NCBI RefSeq assembly: GCF_003651185.1
Contig: NZ_RCDC01000006.1
Location: forward strand, 124,001-188,000
Direction of reading: 5' to 3'
From: Stenotrophomonas rhizophila
Lineage (GTDB): Bacteria > Pseudomonadota > Gammaproteobacteria > Xanthomonadales > Xanthomonadaceae
Length of the DNA: 64,000 nt
Part shown: positions 26,351-35,255 of the stretch, one piece after another
How positions within the stretch are numbered: position 1 is the first letter of the stretch
Layout of the letters: the number at the start of each line of letters is the position of its first letter
Notes under the pieces: generated by a model
The model's input: only the letters and a program-made list of their open reading frames with translations
Database searches by the model: none
Told to the model about the DNA's origin: nothing
Position numbers and translations under genes: made by a program

Positions 26351-26549
26351 GACAACTCCTGGGTCGCGATCACAAGTGGGATCAGGCACCCAGTGTGATC
26401 CTGATCCGGGTGAGGGACAATCCACGCGTGTATGCTCCGCCTCTGCGGTTGGCGCCAATTCACCCAGGCCGCCCCCGACCCACGGCGCTTGACGCTGCGA
26501 ATACGCGCGTTGGCCGATCCTGTCCTCCTCTGTTTCGCCAGTTGCCTCA

Positions 26550-28571
26550 TTGACGCCCTTGCCCAGCCTGCCCACCTCTACGTTGGAACGCGCCTCCTTC
26601 CTGGCTTCATCGCCGGATCCGGCCCTGTATCGCACGGTACTTGAGCGCCTGAATGCGGGGTTCTGCATCATCGAAGTGATCTTCGACGATGCCGGGGTGG
26701 GTGTGGACTACCGGTTTGTCGAGGTCAACGAGGCCTTTTCACGCAATACCGGGCTGAGCAACGTCTGCGGACAGCGGATGAGCAGCCTGCAACCCGGCCA
26801 TGAATCCGACTGGTACCGCACCTATGGCGAGGTGGCGCGTAGCGGGCAGGCACGGCAGTTCGAGATGGAAGCGCGCGCGCTGAACCGGTGGTACTCGGTG
26901 GAAGCGGTCAGCGTGGGCGAGCCGGACGAGCCTCTGGTGGCCGTGGTGTTCTTCGACATCACCAATCGCAAGCACATCGAGGTGGAACTGGCCGAAAGCG
27001 AGGCGCGCTTCAGCGCGCTGGCCGATGGCCTGCCGATGCCGGTCTGGGTGCTGGATGAGCGCGGCCATTCGCGCTTCGTCAATAGTGCCTTCAGCGAGTT
27101 TTTTGGAGGCGATGAGCAGCGCGTGCCGGATGATGTCTGGCGTGGCCTGGTGCATCCCGACGATGCTTCGGTGTTCGATTACGAACTGCAGGAGGCGCTG
27201 AAATCGCAGCGCTCCATGCATGCGCTGGTCCGCGGCCGCCGCGCCGATGGCCAATGGCGCTGGCTGGAAATGAACGCGCGGCCGCGCTTCTCGCGGATGG
27301 GCCGTTTTATCGGCCTGGCCGGCAGCAGTCCGGATGTGACCGAGCGCCGCGAGATCGAAATGGCGCGCGAGGAACTGCTGCAGTCCGAACGTGCGGCGCG
27401 CAGCGCGGCCGAGAACATGGCGCGGTTGAAGGATGAATTCCTGGCCACGCTCTCGCACGAGCTGCGTACCCCGCTGACCACCATCCTGGGCTGGAGCGAA
27501 CTGCTGCTGCAGCGCATCGACAACACCAGCCCGATGTACAAGGGCCTGGGCGTGATCGCCAACAGTGCGATGGCGCAGAAGCGGCTGATCTCGGACATGC
27601 TGGACCTCAGCAGCATGTTGCTGGGCAAGGTGCAGCTGGAAGTGGAAATGCTGGATCTGCGTGCGCAGCTGGAAGAGGCGATGCGCGCGCAGGAGCTGGT
27701 CGCCGAAGGCAAAGCGTTGTCGATGGAGCTGGTGATGCCTGACGAGCCCTGCCTGGTGCTCGGCGACGCCACCCGCCTGCAGCAGGTGCTGTGGAACCTG
27801 CTCTCCAACGCGATCAAATTCACCCCGGCCGAGGGGCGCGTGGTGCTGACCCTGGCTGCCGATGGCGGGCATTGGTCGATCACCGTGACCGATTCCGGTG
27901 ACGGCATTGCGCCGGAGTTCCTGCGCCATCTGTTCAGCCGGTTCCGCCAGGCCGACGGCACCACCACACGCCGCCACGGCGGATTGGGGCTGGGGCTGGC
28001 GATCGTGCAACAGCTGGTGGAACTGCACGGCGGCGCGGTGGCGGCCAGCAGCGACGGCCACGGGCACGGGGCCAGCTTCAACGTGCGCCTGCCGCGCTAT
28101 CAGCCGCAGGCCGATGGCCGCCCGTTGCGCGAAGTATTCAGCGGCCCGATCACCGAGCAGATCATCGAGCCGTATCCGCTCAAGGGCCTGCATCTGCTGG
28201 CCGTGGAAGACCAGCCCGAAGTGCTGGAGTACCTGCGGCGGCTGCTGGAAGAGCAGGGGGCCTCGGTCACCACGGCCTCCTCCGCCGGCGAGGCGCTGGC
28301 GCTGCTCAATGAGAATGGCCATGACGGCATCGATGCGCTGCTGACCGATATCGGCATGCCCGGCATGGATGGTTACGGGCTGGTACGCACCCTGCGCGAC
28401 AACATGGGCGTCGAGCCGGAGGCATTGCCTGCTGTCGCGGTGACGGCGCTGGCACGTGCGGACGACCGCAAGCGTGCGTTGGCGTCGGGCTTCCAGGAGC
28501 ATGTGGCCAAGCCGTATTCGGTGGCGCAGCTGGTCGCCGCTGTACGCGGTGTCCTGAGCGGTACGCGCTGA
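26550..28571 (+). CDS. Cytosolic PAS hybrid sensor histidine kinase
   Basis: A 673-residue hybrid kinase without membrane segments. Two PAS domains (about 25-140 and 150-275) are followed by a dimerisation/phospho-acceptor helix with H303 in LATLSHELRTPLTT. The ATP-binding domain has an N-box NLLSNAIKFTP, DSGDGIAP and HGGLGLGLAIV. A C-terminal receiver domain (about 545-670) has phospho-acceptor D600 (LLTDIGMPG) and a Lys in VAKPYS. The start is a TTG with no ATG nearby, so the N-terminus is uncertain by some residues. With no output domain it must pass phosphate to another protein not in view. A GGCGGCGT hairpin at 28582-28601 follows. Confidence 0.92.
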   Translation: MTPLPSLPTSTLERASFLASSPDPALYRTVLERLNAGFCIIEVIFDDAGVGVDYRFVEVNEAFSRNTGLSNVCGQRMSSLQPGHESDWYRTYGEVARSGQARQFEMEARALNRWYSVEAVSVGEPDEPLVAVVFFDITNRKHIEVELAESEARFSALADGLPMPVWVLDERGHSRFVNSAFSEFFGGDEQRVPDDVWRGLVHPDDASVFDYELQEALKSQRSMHALVRGRRADGQWRWLEMNARPRFSRMGRFIGLAGSSPDVTERREIEMAREELLQSERAARSAAENMARLKDEFLATLSHELRTPLTTILGWSELLLQRIDNTSPMYKGLGVIANSAMAQKRLISDMLDLSSMLLGKVQLEVEMLDLRAQLEEAMRAQELVAEGKALSMELVMPDEPCLVLGDATRLQQVLWNLLSNAIKFTPAEGRVVLTLAADGGHWSITVTDSGDGIAPEFLRHLFSRFRQADGTTTRRHGGLGLGLAIVQQLVELHGGAVAASSDGHGHGASFNVRLPRYQPQADGRPLREVFSGPITEQIIEPYPLKGLHLLAVEDQPEVLEYLRRLLEEQGASVTTASSAGEALALLNENGHDGIDALLTDIGMPGMDGYGLVRTLRDNMGVEPEALPAVAVTALARADDRKRALASGFQEHVAKPYSVAQLVAAVRGVLSGTR

Positions 28572-28636
28572 GTCCTGCGTTGGCGGCGTGTTGACGCCGC
28601 CGCGGGCACACTGGGGCGTACGCCACAGGAGTCGCC

Positions 28637-28927
28637 ATGTCCCGTTACGCCCCCCGCATCCATACCGATCCGGCCGCCATCGCGGCGCTGGAAGCCCTGC
28701 TGCCACAGCTGCACGGCCAGACCCAGGTCGAACTCACGCTTGAGGATGGCAGCCGCCTGCTGGGCACCGTCGCGGTGCAGCCGACGCTGCAGCAGTACCG
28801 CGACGCCGAGGAGAACGAAGGGAGCAATGGCCAACTGCGGTTGGACGATCTGGATACCCCTGTGCAGCAGCACGTGGTGTGGCTGGACCAGATCACCGCC
28901 ATCCGGCAGCTGCCCTACCGCGAGTGA
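28637..28927 (+). CDS. DUF3247 family protein
   Basis: A 96-residue cytosolic protein with the DUF3247 pattern: YAPRIHTDPAAIAALEALLP, VELTLEDGSRLLGTV, PTLQQYRDAEENEG and a C-terminal VVWLDQITAIRQL. An AGGAG site lies upstream of the ATG. The domain looks like an Sm/PilZ-sized beta barrel, but function is unknown. It lies 65 bases after the hybrid kinase, with a hairpin between them, so co-regulation is uncertain. Confidence 0.9.
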   Translation: MSRYAPRIHTDPAAIAALEALLPQLHGQTQVELTLEDGSRLLGTVAVQPTLQQYRDAEENEGSNGQLRLDDLDTPVQQHVVWLDQITAIRQLPYRE

Positions 28928-28958
28928 TCGCGGCGGGCAGGTGCGGGTGGGGCAGGGC

Positions 28959-29222
28959 TCAGTGGGTGAATTCGCTGGGTTCGGCCTCGAAGCGGCGCGC
29001 GTAGGCCCGTTCATCGGCGATCCGGGCTACCTCTTCATCGGCCAGGTCCGGGGCGCCATACACCGCATAGGCCACGCTGCCATCGGCGGTCTTGCCGACC
29101 TGGTGCAGGCGGTAGCGGGAATGGCCGCCGCCGGTGTCTTCGGGGTAATGCACCGGTGGCTGGCTGCCCTCCATGTCCATCTCGCTGTTGTCGACTACGC
29201 CACCGACAAACAATGCACGCAT
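28959..29222 (-). CDS. Small conserved hypothetical protein
   Basis: An 87-residue soluble protein starting MRALFVGGVVDNSEMDMEG, with a GGAGA ribosome site before the ATG at 29222; ten upstream codons are not convincing. The central part contains YRLHQVGKTADGSVAYAVYG and the end is acidic. I do not recognise the family. It converges with the DUF3247 gene and is divergent from rsmC. Confidence 0.7.
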   Translation of the reverse strand: MRALFVGGVVDNSEMDMEGSQPPVHYPEDTGGGHSRYRLHQVGKTADGSVAYAVYGAPDLADEEVARIADERAYARRFEAEPSEFTH

Positions 29223-29364
29223 GAGCCATCTCCACGGGAAGTGAGGCTCCACCCTGCCGGTTTGGATGTTGTCAGGGCATCAACAGGACGTTGAATAAAC
29301 GCAAATCCGGGTGGGGCGGGGCGAACCGGTAGAATGGCGGCCTCTTTTCAAGATGTGCCCCCGC

Positions 29365-30486
29365 ATGGCTGCCCAGCACGACGCTCCCCTGGAAACCCTG
29401 TTCCTGCCGTTCGCCAGTGGCGCACTGTCCTGGCCGGCCGGCCCCGTGCTGTTCCTGCGCGCCCGCGATGGCGCACCGCTGCGCGAGCACGCCCAGCCGG
29501 CGCAGCTGGTCTGCGAGCAGAGCTTCCGTCCGTTTGCCGACGCCCTGGAAGCCAGCGGCTGGACCGTGCGTGACGAGCAGCAGCTGGCCGGTGATGCCAC
29601 CCGCTACGCCGTGGTGCTGGTGCTGCCGCCGCGCCAGCGCGAGGAAGCCAAGGCCCTGTTCGCCCGTGCGCTGGCCCTGACCGCCCCGGGCGGCATCGTG
29701 GTGGCCTGCCAGCACAACAACGAAGGCGCCCGCTCCGGCGAAGGCGACCTGCAGCAGCTGGCCGGCCTCGGCGGCAAGCTGACCAAGAACCACTGCCGTG
29801 CCTACTGGACGGCGCCGCTCAACGGCCAGCACGACGCCGCGCTCGCGCAGCGCTGGGCAACCCTGGACGCGCCGCGCGCGATCCTTGGCGGCCGCTTCCA
29901 GAGCCGCCCGGGCATCTTCGCCTGGGACCGCATCGACCCCGCCTCGGCGCTGCTGGTGGAGCAGCTGCCGGCCGATCTGGCCGGGCGTGGCGCCGATCTG
30001 GGCGCCGGCTTCGGTTATCTCTCGGCCGAAGTGCTGGCGCGCTGCCCGAACGTGACCGCGCTGGACCTGTATGAGGCCGAAGGCCGCGCGCTGGCGCTGG
30101 CCCGCGAGAACCTCGCCGCGCTCGGCAAGCCGGCCGCGCTGGCCTATCACTGGCAGGACGTCACCGCCGGGATCGAGGGCGAGTACGACTTCATCGTGAC
30201 CAACCCGCCGTTCCACACCCCGTCGCGCGCGGATCGCCCCGACATCGGCCAGCGCTTCATCGCCGTGGCCGCGCGGGCGCTGCGCCCCGGGGGCCGGATG
30301 TGGCTGGTGGCCAACCGCCACCTGCCGTACGAGCAGATCCTCAACGAGAGCTTCGGCCAGGTCCGCGTGGCCGCCGAGCGCGATGGCTTCAAGCTGATCG
30401 AAGCCACCAAGGCCAGCAAGAGCGCCACGCCGGTCCGCACGCCGCGCAGCACCGAGCCGAAGTGGGGCCGCGGAGGCCGCGCATGA
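29365..30486 (+). CDS. rsmC: Class I SAM-dependent rRNA methyltransferase, RsmC-like
   Basis: A 373-residue protein of the RsmC/RlmG family, which methylate guanine in ribosomal RNA (RsmC: G1207 of 16S rRNA). Architecture fits: a degenerate N-terminal methyltransferase half (about 1-170) and a catalytic half with the SAM loop ADLGAGFGYLSAEVL and the base-binding motif N280-P-P-F in FIVTNPPFHT. ATG 29365 is preferred; ATG 29353 is also possible and neither has a clear ribosome site. It overlaps the next gene by four bases (ATGA). Its neighbour is a 16S pseudouridine synthase, consistent with rRNA modification. RlmG is the alternative. Confidence 0.85.
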   Translation: MAAQHDAPLETLFLPFASGALSWPAGPVLFLRARDGAPLREHAQPAQLVCEQSFRPFADALEASGWTVRDEQQLAGDATRYAVVLVLPPRQREEAKALFARALALTAPGGIVVACQHNNEGARSGEGDLQQLAGLGGKLTKNHCRAYWTAPLNGQHDAALAQRWATLDAPRAILGGRFQSRPGIFAWDRIDPASALLVEQLPADLAGRGADLGAGFGYLSAEVLARCPNVTALDLYEAEGRALALARENLAALGKPAALAYHWQDVTAGIEGEYDFIVTNPPFHTPSRADRPDIGQRFIAVAARALRPGGRMWLVANRHLPYEQILNESFGQVRVAAERDGFKLIEATKASKSATPVRTPRSTEPKWGRGGRA

Positions 30487-31187
30487 AGCTGGTCAAGCTG
30501 TTGGCCAACCTGGGCTATGGCAGCCGCAAGCAGGTGCAGGGGATGTTCCGTGCCGGCCTGATCACCGATGCCGAGGGCGAGGTGCTGTACGCCGATGACG
30601 CGGTCGCGCATGAGGCGATCCGGGTCGAAGGCGAGCCGCTGGACCCGCCGCAGGGGCTGACCCTGCTGCTGCACAAGCCGCGCGGCTACACCTGTTCGAC
30701 CAAGGACAAAGGCCGGCTGATCTACGACCTGCTGCCACCACGTTACCGCGACCGCGCGCCGGTGTTGTCTTCAGTGGGCCGCCTGGACCGCGACACCAGC
30801 GGCATGCTGCTGATGACCGACGATGGCGCGCTGCTGCACCGGATCGTGTCGCCCAAGTCGCGCCTGGACAAGGCCTACGAGGTCACCCTGGCCGAAGACC
30901 TGCGCGGTGATGAAGCCGCGCGCTTCGCCAGCGGCGGTCTGCTGCTGGAATCGGACGACAAGCCGTTGCTGCCGGCCGAGCTGCACGTGAACGGCCCGCG
31001 CCAGGCGCAGCTGGTCCTGCACGAGGGCCGCTACCACCAGGCCCGCCGGATGTTCGCGGCGGTCGGCAACCACGTCGAGGCGCTGCACCGCAGCCGCATC
31101 GGCGGGCTGTCGCTGGGCGAACTGCCTGAAGGCGAGTGGCGCAGGCTGGATGCGGCCGATCTCGAGACGCTGTTCAACGTCCCATGA
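30483..31187 (+). CDS. rsuA: Small-subunit rRNA pseudouridine synthase, RsuA type
   Basis: A 234-residue pseudouridine synthase of the RsuA/RluB/E/F family. An N-terminal S4 RNA-binding domain (about 1-60, MKLVKLLANLGYGSRKQVQ) precedes the catalytic core with D102 in VGRLDRDTSGMLLMTDDG. The C-terminal motif reads EGRYHQARRMFAAVGNHVEAL. The S4 start and RsuA-like core favour 16S pseudouridine 516. The ATG overlaps the rsmC stop as ATGA, and the stop overlaps the start of the HAD gene likewise, so the three form a translationally coupled operon. Confidence 0.92.
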   Translation: MKLVKLLANLGYGSRKQVQGMFRAGLITDAEGEVLYADDAVAHEAIRVEGEPLDPPQGLTLLLHKPRGYTCSTKDKGRLIYDLLPPRYRDRAPVLSSVGRLDRDTSGMLLMTDDGALLHRIVSPKSRLDKAYEVTLAEDLRGDEAARFASGGLLLESDDKPLLPAELHVNGPRQAQLVLHEGRYHQARRMFAAVGNHVEALHRSRIGGLSLGELPEGEWRRLDAADLETLFNVP

Positions 31188-31876
31188 GTGCTTTCGCCGC
31201 GCTGCCGTTCCTGCCCGACGCCGTCATCTTCGACATGGACGGTCTGATGATCGACAGCGAACGGGTCTCGATCGCGTGCTGGTCGCAGGCCGCACAGGAA
31301 CTGGCGCTGCCGTTCCCGGAGGGGTTCTGGCTGCGCATGGTGGGCCTGGGCGATCGCGACTGCGAGCGTCTGCTGCTGCAGACGGTGAATGCCGAGCAGG
31401 TCGCCGCGCTGTTCGCGCGCTGCCACGACCTGTACGAAGCGCGCACGCAGCAGGGGCTGCCGTTGCGCCCCGGCATCCTGGAGATCCTGCAGCTGCTGCA
31501 CGAGCACGGCGTTCCGCGTGCGGTGGCGACCTCCACCCGCCAGCCGCGTGCCTCGCGCAAGCTGGCCGCCGCTGGGCTGCTGCCGTTCTTCGAGGTGGTG
31601 GTGACCAGCAGCGATGTGTCCCATCCCAAGCCCGCCCCGGACATCTACCTGCTGGCCGCGCAGAAGCTGGGCAAGGACCCGGCGCGCTGCCTGGCGCTGG
31701 AAGACTCCCCGGCGGGCATCCGCGCGGCGGTGGGTGCGGGCATGACCGCCATCCAGGTGCCGGACCTGGTGCATCCGGATGAGGAACTGCGTGCGCTGGG
31801 GCACCGCATCGTGGATTCGCTGCTGGATGCACGGCAGTTGTTGGTGCCGCTGCTGCCGGTGACCGGCGCGCGGTAA
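31184..31876 (+). CDS. HAD family hydrolase (beta-phosphoglucomutase-like)
   Basis: A 230-residue haloacid-dehalogenase-type phosphatase. The nucleophile is D17 and the acid D19 in FDMDGLMIDSE; motif II is ATSTRQ, the Lys is in SHPKPAPDIYL, and the acidic motif is ALEDSPAGIRAAVGAGM. A helical cap (about 25-90) places it with the beta-phosphoglucomutase/sugar-phosphatase subgroup. Overlap with rsuA suggests a possible role in disposing of a modified nucleotide or sugar phosphate; that is inference. It ends before a bidirectional terminator. Confidence 0.92.
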   Translation: MSAFAALPFLPDAVIFDMDGLMIDSERVSIACWSQAAQELALPFPEGFWLRMVGLGDRDCERLLLQTVNAEQVAALFARCHDLYEARTQQGLPLRPGILEILQLLHEHGVPRAVATSTRQPRASRKLAAAGLLPFFEVVVTSSDVSHPKPAPDIYLLAAQKLGKDPARCLALEDSPAGIRAAVGAGMTAIQVPDLVHPDEELRALGHRIVDSLLDARQLLVPLLPVTGAR

Positions 31877-31903
31877 CGAACGGCGTTGCCCGTTTGGACC
31901 ACG

Positions 31904-31932
31904 AAAAAGCCCGGCACATGGCCGGGCTTTTT
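31904..31932. terminator. Bidirectional intrinsic terminator
   Basis: A perfect 12-bp stem AAAAAGCCCGGC-ACATG-GCCGGGCTTTTT between the convergent HAD gene and fabB. T-tracts lie on both strands. Confidence 0.95.
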
Positions 31933-31952
31933 CATGCGGACACGGGCTGCAG

Positions 31953-33161
31953 TCAGAGGCGACTGAACACCAGCGCCGCATTCGTGCCGCCAAAGCCAAA
32001 GCTGTTGGACATCACGGTGTTCAGCTGTGCCGGCTGCGTCTCGCGCACGATCGGGAAGCCTTCCACCAGCGGGTCCAGTTCGCCGATGTTGGCCGAGCCG
32101 GCAATGAAGCCATCGCGCATCATCAGCAGGCAGTAGATCGCTTCGTGCACGCTCGCCGCACCCAGCGAGTGGCCCGACAGCGCCTTGGTCGAGGACAGCG
32201 GCGGAATGCTCTCGCCGAACACTTCACGCACCGCCTTCAGCTCGGTGACGTCGCCCAGCGGGGTCGAGGTGCCATGCGTGTTGAGGTAGTCGATCGGGGC
32301 GGTGATGTGCTCCATCGCCATGTTCATGCAGCGCACCGCGCCTTCACCGGAGGGGGCGACCATGTCGGCACCGTCGGAGGTGACGCCGTAACCGACCAGC
32401 TCGGCATAGATGCGTGCGCCACGGGCCACGGCGTGGTCGTAGTCTTCCAGCACCAGCATGCCGCCGCCACCGGCGATGACGAAGCCGTCGCGGTCCTTGT
32501 CGTACGGGCGCGAGGCCGAGGCCGGGGTCTCGTTGAAGCGGGTCGACAGGGCGCCCATCGCATCGAACATCACGCTCATCGACCAGTGCAGGTCTTCACC
32601 GCCACCGGCGAACATCACATCCTGTGCGCCATGGCGGATCAGATCCGCGGCAGCGCCGATGCAGTGGGCGGAGGTGGCGCAGGCGGCCGACAGCGAGTAG
32701 CTCAGGCCCTTGATCTGGAACGCGGTGGCCAGGCAGGCCGACACGGTGGAGCACATCGTGCGCGGCACCATGTACGGGCCGACCTTGCGCACGCCACGGG
32801 CGCGCAGGATGTCGGCCGATTCCACCTGCCACTGGCTGGAGCCGCCGCCGGAGCCGGCGATCAGGCCGGTCCGCGGGTTGGCGACCTGCGCCTCGTCCAG
32901 ACCGGCATCGGCGATCGCATCGCGCATGGCGATGTACGCATACGCCGAGGCATCGCTCATGAAGCGCTTCACCTTGCGGTCGATCTGCGCGTCCAGGTCC
33001 AGCTCGATGTTGCCGCCAACGTGGCTGCGCAGGCCGGCTTCGGCGTGATCAGGCAGGTGGCGGATGCCGGCGCGGCCTTCACGCAGTGCCGAGGACACGG
33101 TGTCCAGATCGTTGCCCAGGCACGAGGTGATGCCCATTCCGGTAATGACGACGCGACGCAT
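31953..33161 (-). CDS. fabB: Beta-ketoacyl-ACP synthase I (FabB)
   Basis: A 402-residue condensing enzyme of type II fatty acid synthesis, extending saturated and especially unsaturated acyl-ACPs. The catalytic triad is visible: C161 in [12 protein letters not shown], His in [13 protein letters not shown] and His in [13 protein letters not shown]. The C-terminus [15 protein letters not shown] is standard for the family. It overlaps fabA by one base (TGATG), the classic fabAB pair that makes and extends cis-3-decenoyl-ACP, so the organism makes unsaturated fatty acids by the FabA route. Confidence 0.97.
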   Translation of the reverse strand: MRRVVITGMGITSCLGNDLDTVSSALREGRAGIRHLPDHAEAGLRSHVGGNIELDLDAQIDRKVKRFMSDASAYAYIAMRDAIADAGLDEAQVANPRTGLIAGSGGGSSQWQVESADILRARGVRKVGPYMVPRTMCSTVSACLATAFQIKGLSYSLSAACATSAHCIGAAADLIRHGAQDVMFAGGGEDLHWSMSVMFDAMGALSTRFNETPASASRPYDKDRDGFVIAGGGGMLVLEDYDHAVARGARIYAELVGYGVTSDGADMVAPSGEGAVRCMNMAMEHITAPIDYLNTHGTSTPLGDVTELKAVREVFGESIPPLSSTKALSGHSLGAASVHEAIYCLLMMRDGFIAGSANIGELDPLVEGFPIVRETQPAQLNTVMSNSFGFGGTNAALVFSRL

Positions 33162-33676
33162 CAGAAGTTCTCAGTGGAAGTGAACAGACCTACACGCAGG
33201 TCTTTGGCAGAGTAGATTTCGCGACCGTCCACCAGCATGCGGGCGTCGGACTGCGCCATCACCAGCTTGCGGTTGATGACGCGCGAGATGTCGATTTCGT
33301 AGGTAACGCGCTTGGCGCTCGGCAGTACCTGGCCGGTGAATTTGACTTCGCCGCAGCCCAGGGCGCGGCCACGGCCGGGCGCACCGATCCAGGTCAGGAA
33401 GAAGCCGGTCAGCTGCCACATGGCATCCAGGCCGAGGCAGCCAGGCATGACCGGGTCGCCGAGGAAGTGGCAGTCGAAGAACCACAGGTCAGGGCGGATA
33501 TCCAGTTCCGCGCGTACCATGCCTTTGCCGTGTGGGCCGCCGTCCTCGCGGATATCGGTGATGCGATCGAACATCAGCATCGGATCATTGGGCAGGCGGC
33601 CGCTGCCCGGGCCGAACAGTTCACCGCGGGCGCTGGCCAGCAGCTGGTCGCGCGAGAACGCGTTGAGACGAGTCAT
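33161..33676 (-). CDS. fabA: 3-hydroxydecanoyl-ACP dehydratase/isomerase (FabA)
   Basis: A 171-residue bifunctional enzyme that dehydrates 3-hydroxydecanoyl-ACP and isomerises it to the cis-3 product. The catalytic residues keep E. coli numbering: H70 ([13 protein letters not shown]) and D84 ([10 protein letters not shown]). The start at 33676 gives the normal family length; an upstream extension of 35 codons is open but not family-like. It is first gene of the fabAB unit, divergent from dinB across a 219-base region containing an imperfect palindrome. Confidence 0.97.
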   Translation of the reverse strand: MTRLNAFSRDQLLASARGELFGPGSGRLPNDPMLMFDRITDIREDGGPHGKGMVRAELDIRPDLWFFDCHFLGDPVMPGCLGLDAMWQLTGFFLTWIGAPGRGRALGCGEVKFTGQVLPSAKRVTYEIDISRVINRKLVMAQSDARMLVDGREIYSAKDLRVGLFTSTENF

Positions 33677-33831
33677 GGAAAACGCAATCCTGAGGAAGTT
33701 GTCATCGGGGTGAGCCGACCACAGGTCGACTGCTCTTGCATGAAGCAAGTGCTCAAGAGTGCATGAGAAAAAGTGATTCAATCAAACGTTTTAACCGTAC
33801 GCCGCCGTAGTGTTTTCAGGTTCAAAAACGC

Positions 33832-33855
33832 ATGTTGTTGTTATCCAACAACCAT
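33832..33855. promoter_or_regulatory. Imperfect palindrome in the fabA-dinB gap
   Basis: ATGTTGTTG-TTATC-CAACAACCAT, an inverted repeat of about nine bases with one extra base on one side, in an AT-rich part of the gap. It could be an operator for either promoter. I saw no LexA-like box for dinB. Confidence 0.35.
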
Positions 33856-33895
33856 ACTGCGGCGTGTGGCTGTAATCTTGTTCATCTGAATTCGA

Positions 33896-34990
33896 GTGCC
33901 AACGCCCGTGTCCCGCCCCCGCAAGATCATTCACGTCGACATGGATGCGTTTTACGCGTCCGTGGAGCAGCGTGACGACCCTTCGTTGCGGGGCAAACCG
34001 GTGGTGGTGGCGTGGCGGGGCATGCGCTCGGTGGTGTGCGCAGCCTCGTACGAGGCGCGTGTGTTTGGCGTGCGTTCGGCGATGCCTGCGGTGCGTGCGG
34101 AGCGGCTGTGTCCGGATGCGGTGTTCGTGCCGCCGGATTTCGCCCGCTACAAGGCGGTGTCACGCCAGGTACGCGAGATTTTCCTGCGGCATACGGATCT
34201 GGTGGAACCGTTGTCGCTGGATGAGGCCTATCTGGATGTGACCGAGCACAAGGGCGGGATGACGGTGGCGACGGAGATCGCGCAGATCATCCGCGCGCAG
34301 ATCCGCGAGGAGACGCAGCTGACGGCGTCGGCGGGGATCGCGCCGAACAAGTTCCTGGCCAAGATCGCCTCGGATTGGCGCAAGCCGGACGGGCAGTTCG
34401 TGGTGCCACCGCATCGTATCGAGCAGTTTCTGACGCCGTTGCCGGTGAACCGTGTGCCGGGCGTGGGCAAGGTGATGGCAGCGAAGCTGGCAGAGCTGGG
34501 CGTGGCGACGGTGGGTGATCTGCGTGCGCTGCCGCTGGAGGAACTGGAGGCGCGGTTCGGGACGTTTGGGGGACGGTTGTTCAATCGTGCGCGCGGTGTG
34601 GATGAGCGGCCGGTGGAGCCGGATCAGCCGGTGCAGTCGATTTCGTCGGAGGATACGTTCGCCGAGGATCTGCTGCTGGAGGATCTGGCGCCGGCGATCG
34701 TGCAGTTGGCGGAGAAGACCTGGCTGGCGACGCGCAGGACGGACCGCGTGGGGCATACGGTGGTGTTGAAGTTGAAGACGTCGCAGTTCCGGATCATTAC
34801 GCGCAGTTTTACGCCGGAGTCGCCGCCGGATTCGGTGGAGGCGCTGCGCGATATTGCATTGGGGTTGCGGGCGCGGGTGGAGTTGCCGTTGGAGACGCGG
34901 TATCGGTTGGTGGGGGTGGGGTTGGGGGGATTCCGGGAGCGGGAGGTGGTGCGCCAGCCGGGGTTGTTTGATCATCTTGGTGATGGCTGA
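33896..34990 (+). CDS. dinB: DNA polymerase IV (DinB)
   Basis: A 364-residue Y-family translesion polymerase. The metal-binding carboxylates are in IIHVDMDAFYASVEQ and PLSLDEAYLDVTE; the Y-family steric region reads YEARVFGVRSAMP. The helix-hairpin-helix part reads VNRVPGVGKVMAAKL, and the C-terminal little-finger domain (about 240-345) ends LFDHL, a plausible beta-clamp-binding motif (QPGLFDHL). A GTG at 33896 or another four codons later could be the start; both precede the catalytic motif. A repeat element follows directly. Confidence 0.95.
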   Translation: MPTPVSRPRKIIHVDMDAFYASVEQRDDPSLRGKPVVVAWRGMRSVVCAASYEARVFGVRSAMPAVRAERLCPDAVFVPPDFARYKAVSRQVREIFLRHTDLVEPLSLDEAYLDVTEHKGGMTVATEIAQIIRAQIREETQLTASAGIAPNKFLAKIASDWRKPDGQFVVPPHRIEQFLTPLPVNRVPGVGKVMAAKLAELGVATVGDLRALPLEELEARFGTFGGRLFNRARGVDERPVEPDQPVQSISSEDTFAEDLLLEDLAPAIVQLAEKTWLATRRTDRVGHTVVLKLKTSQFRIITRSFTPESPPDSVEALRDIALGLRARVELPLETRYRLVGVGLGGFREREVVRQPGLFDHLGDG

Positions 34991-35005
34991 CGGTTTTACT
35001 GTTTG

Positions 35006-35029
35006 CGGCAACGGCAACGGCAACGGCAA
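35006..35029 (+). repeat. Hexanucleotide tandem repeat
   Basis: Four perfect copies of CGGCAA just after dinB, in non-coding sequence. Confidence 0.85.
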
Positions 35030-35064
35030 CGGCGGATGCGCTGGTGTTCGGGTGATGAGGGTTT

Positions 35065-35172
35065 GGGACGACGCGGGTGGGGTACCGGGACCCGCTGCAA
35101 GTACGTCCCTGTAAGCTCGTGTGTTGCCATCCATGGCAACACACGGTCCCGATACCCCACCCGCGTCGTCCC
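35065..35172 (+). repeat. Long palindromic element, short form
   Basis: Outer arms at 35065-35092 and 35145-35172 are complementary at 27 of 28 bases. Between them are the shared core CCGGGACCCGCTGCAAGT, GTAAGCTCG and a perfect inner hairpin TGTGTTGCCAT-CC-ATGGCAACACA (35120-35143). The core matches the elements at 7.7 and 8.2 kb but lacks their long GC-rich insert. It sits between convergent dinB and the MBL-fold gene. Confidence 0.88.
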
Positions 35173-35255
35173 CCCGACACAGGTCGGTGCGCAGAGAGGA
35201 AACGCCTCGCGCTTTTCAATGTGCGCAATGACGTTGGGCTTCTACGAATGCGCCC

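Noticed and set aside
33677-33895. LexA box for dinB
   Set aside because: No CTGT-type or Xanthomonas-type LexA palindrome is visible in the gap; only an unrelated imperfect palindrome was found.
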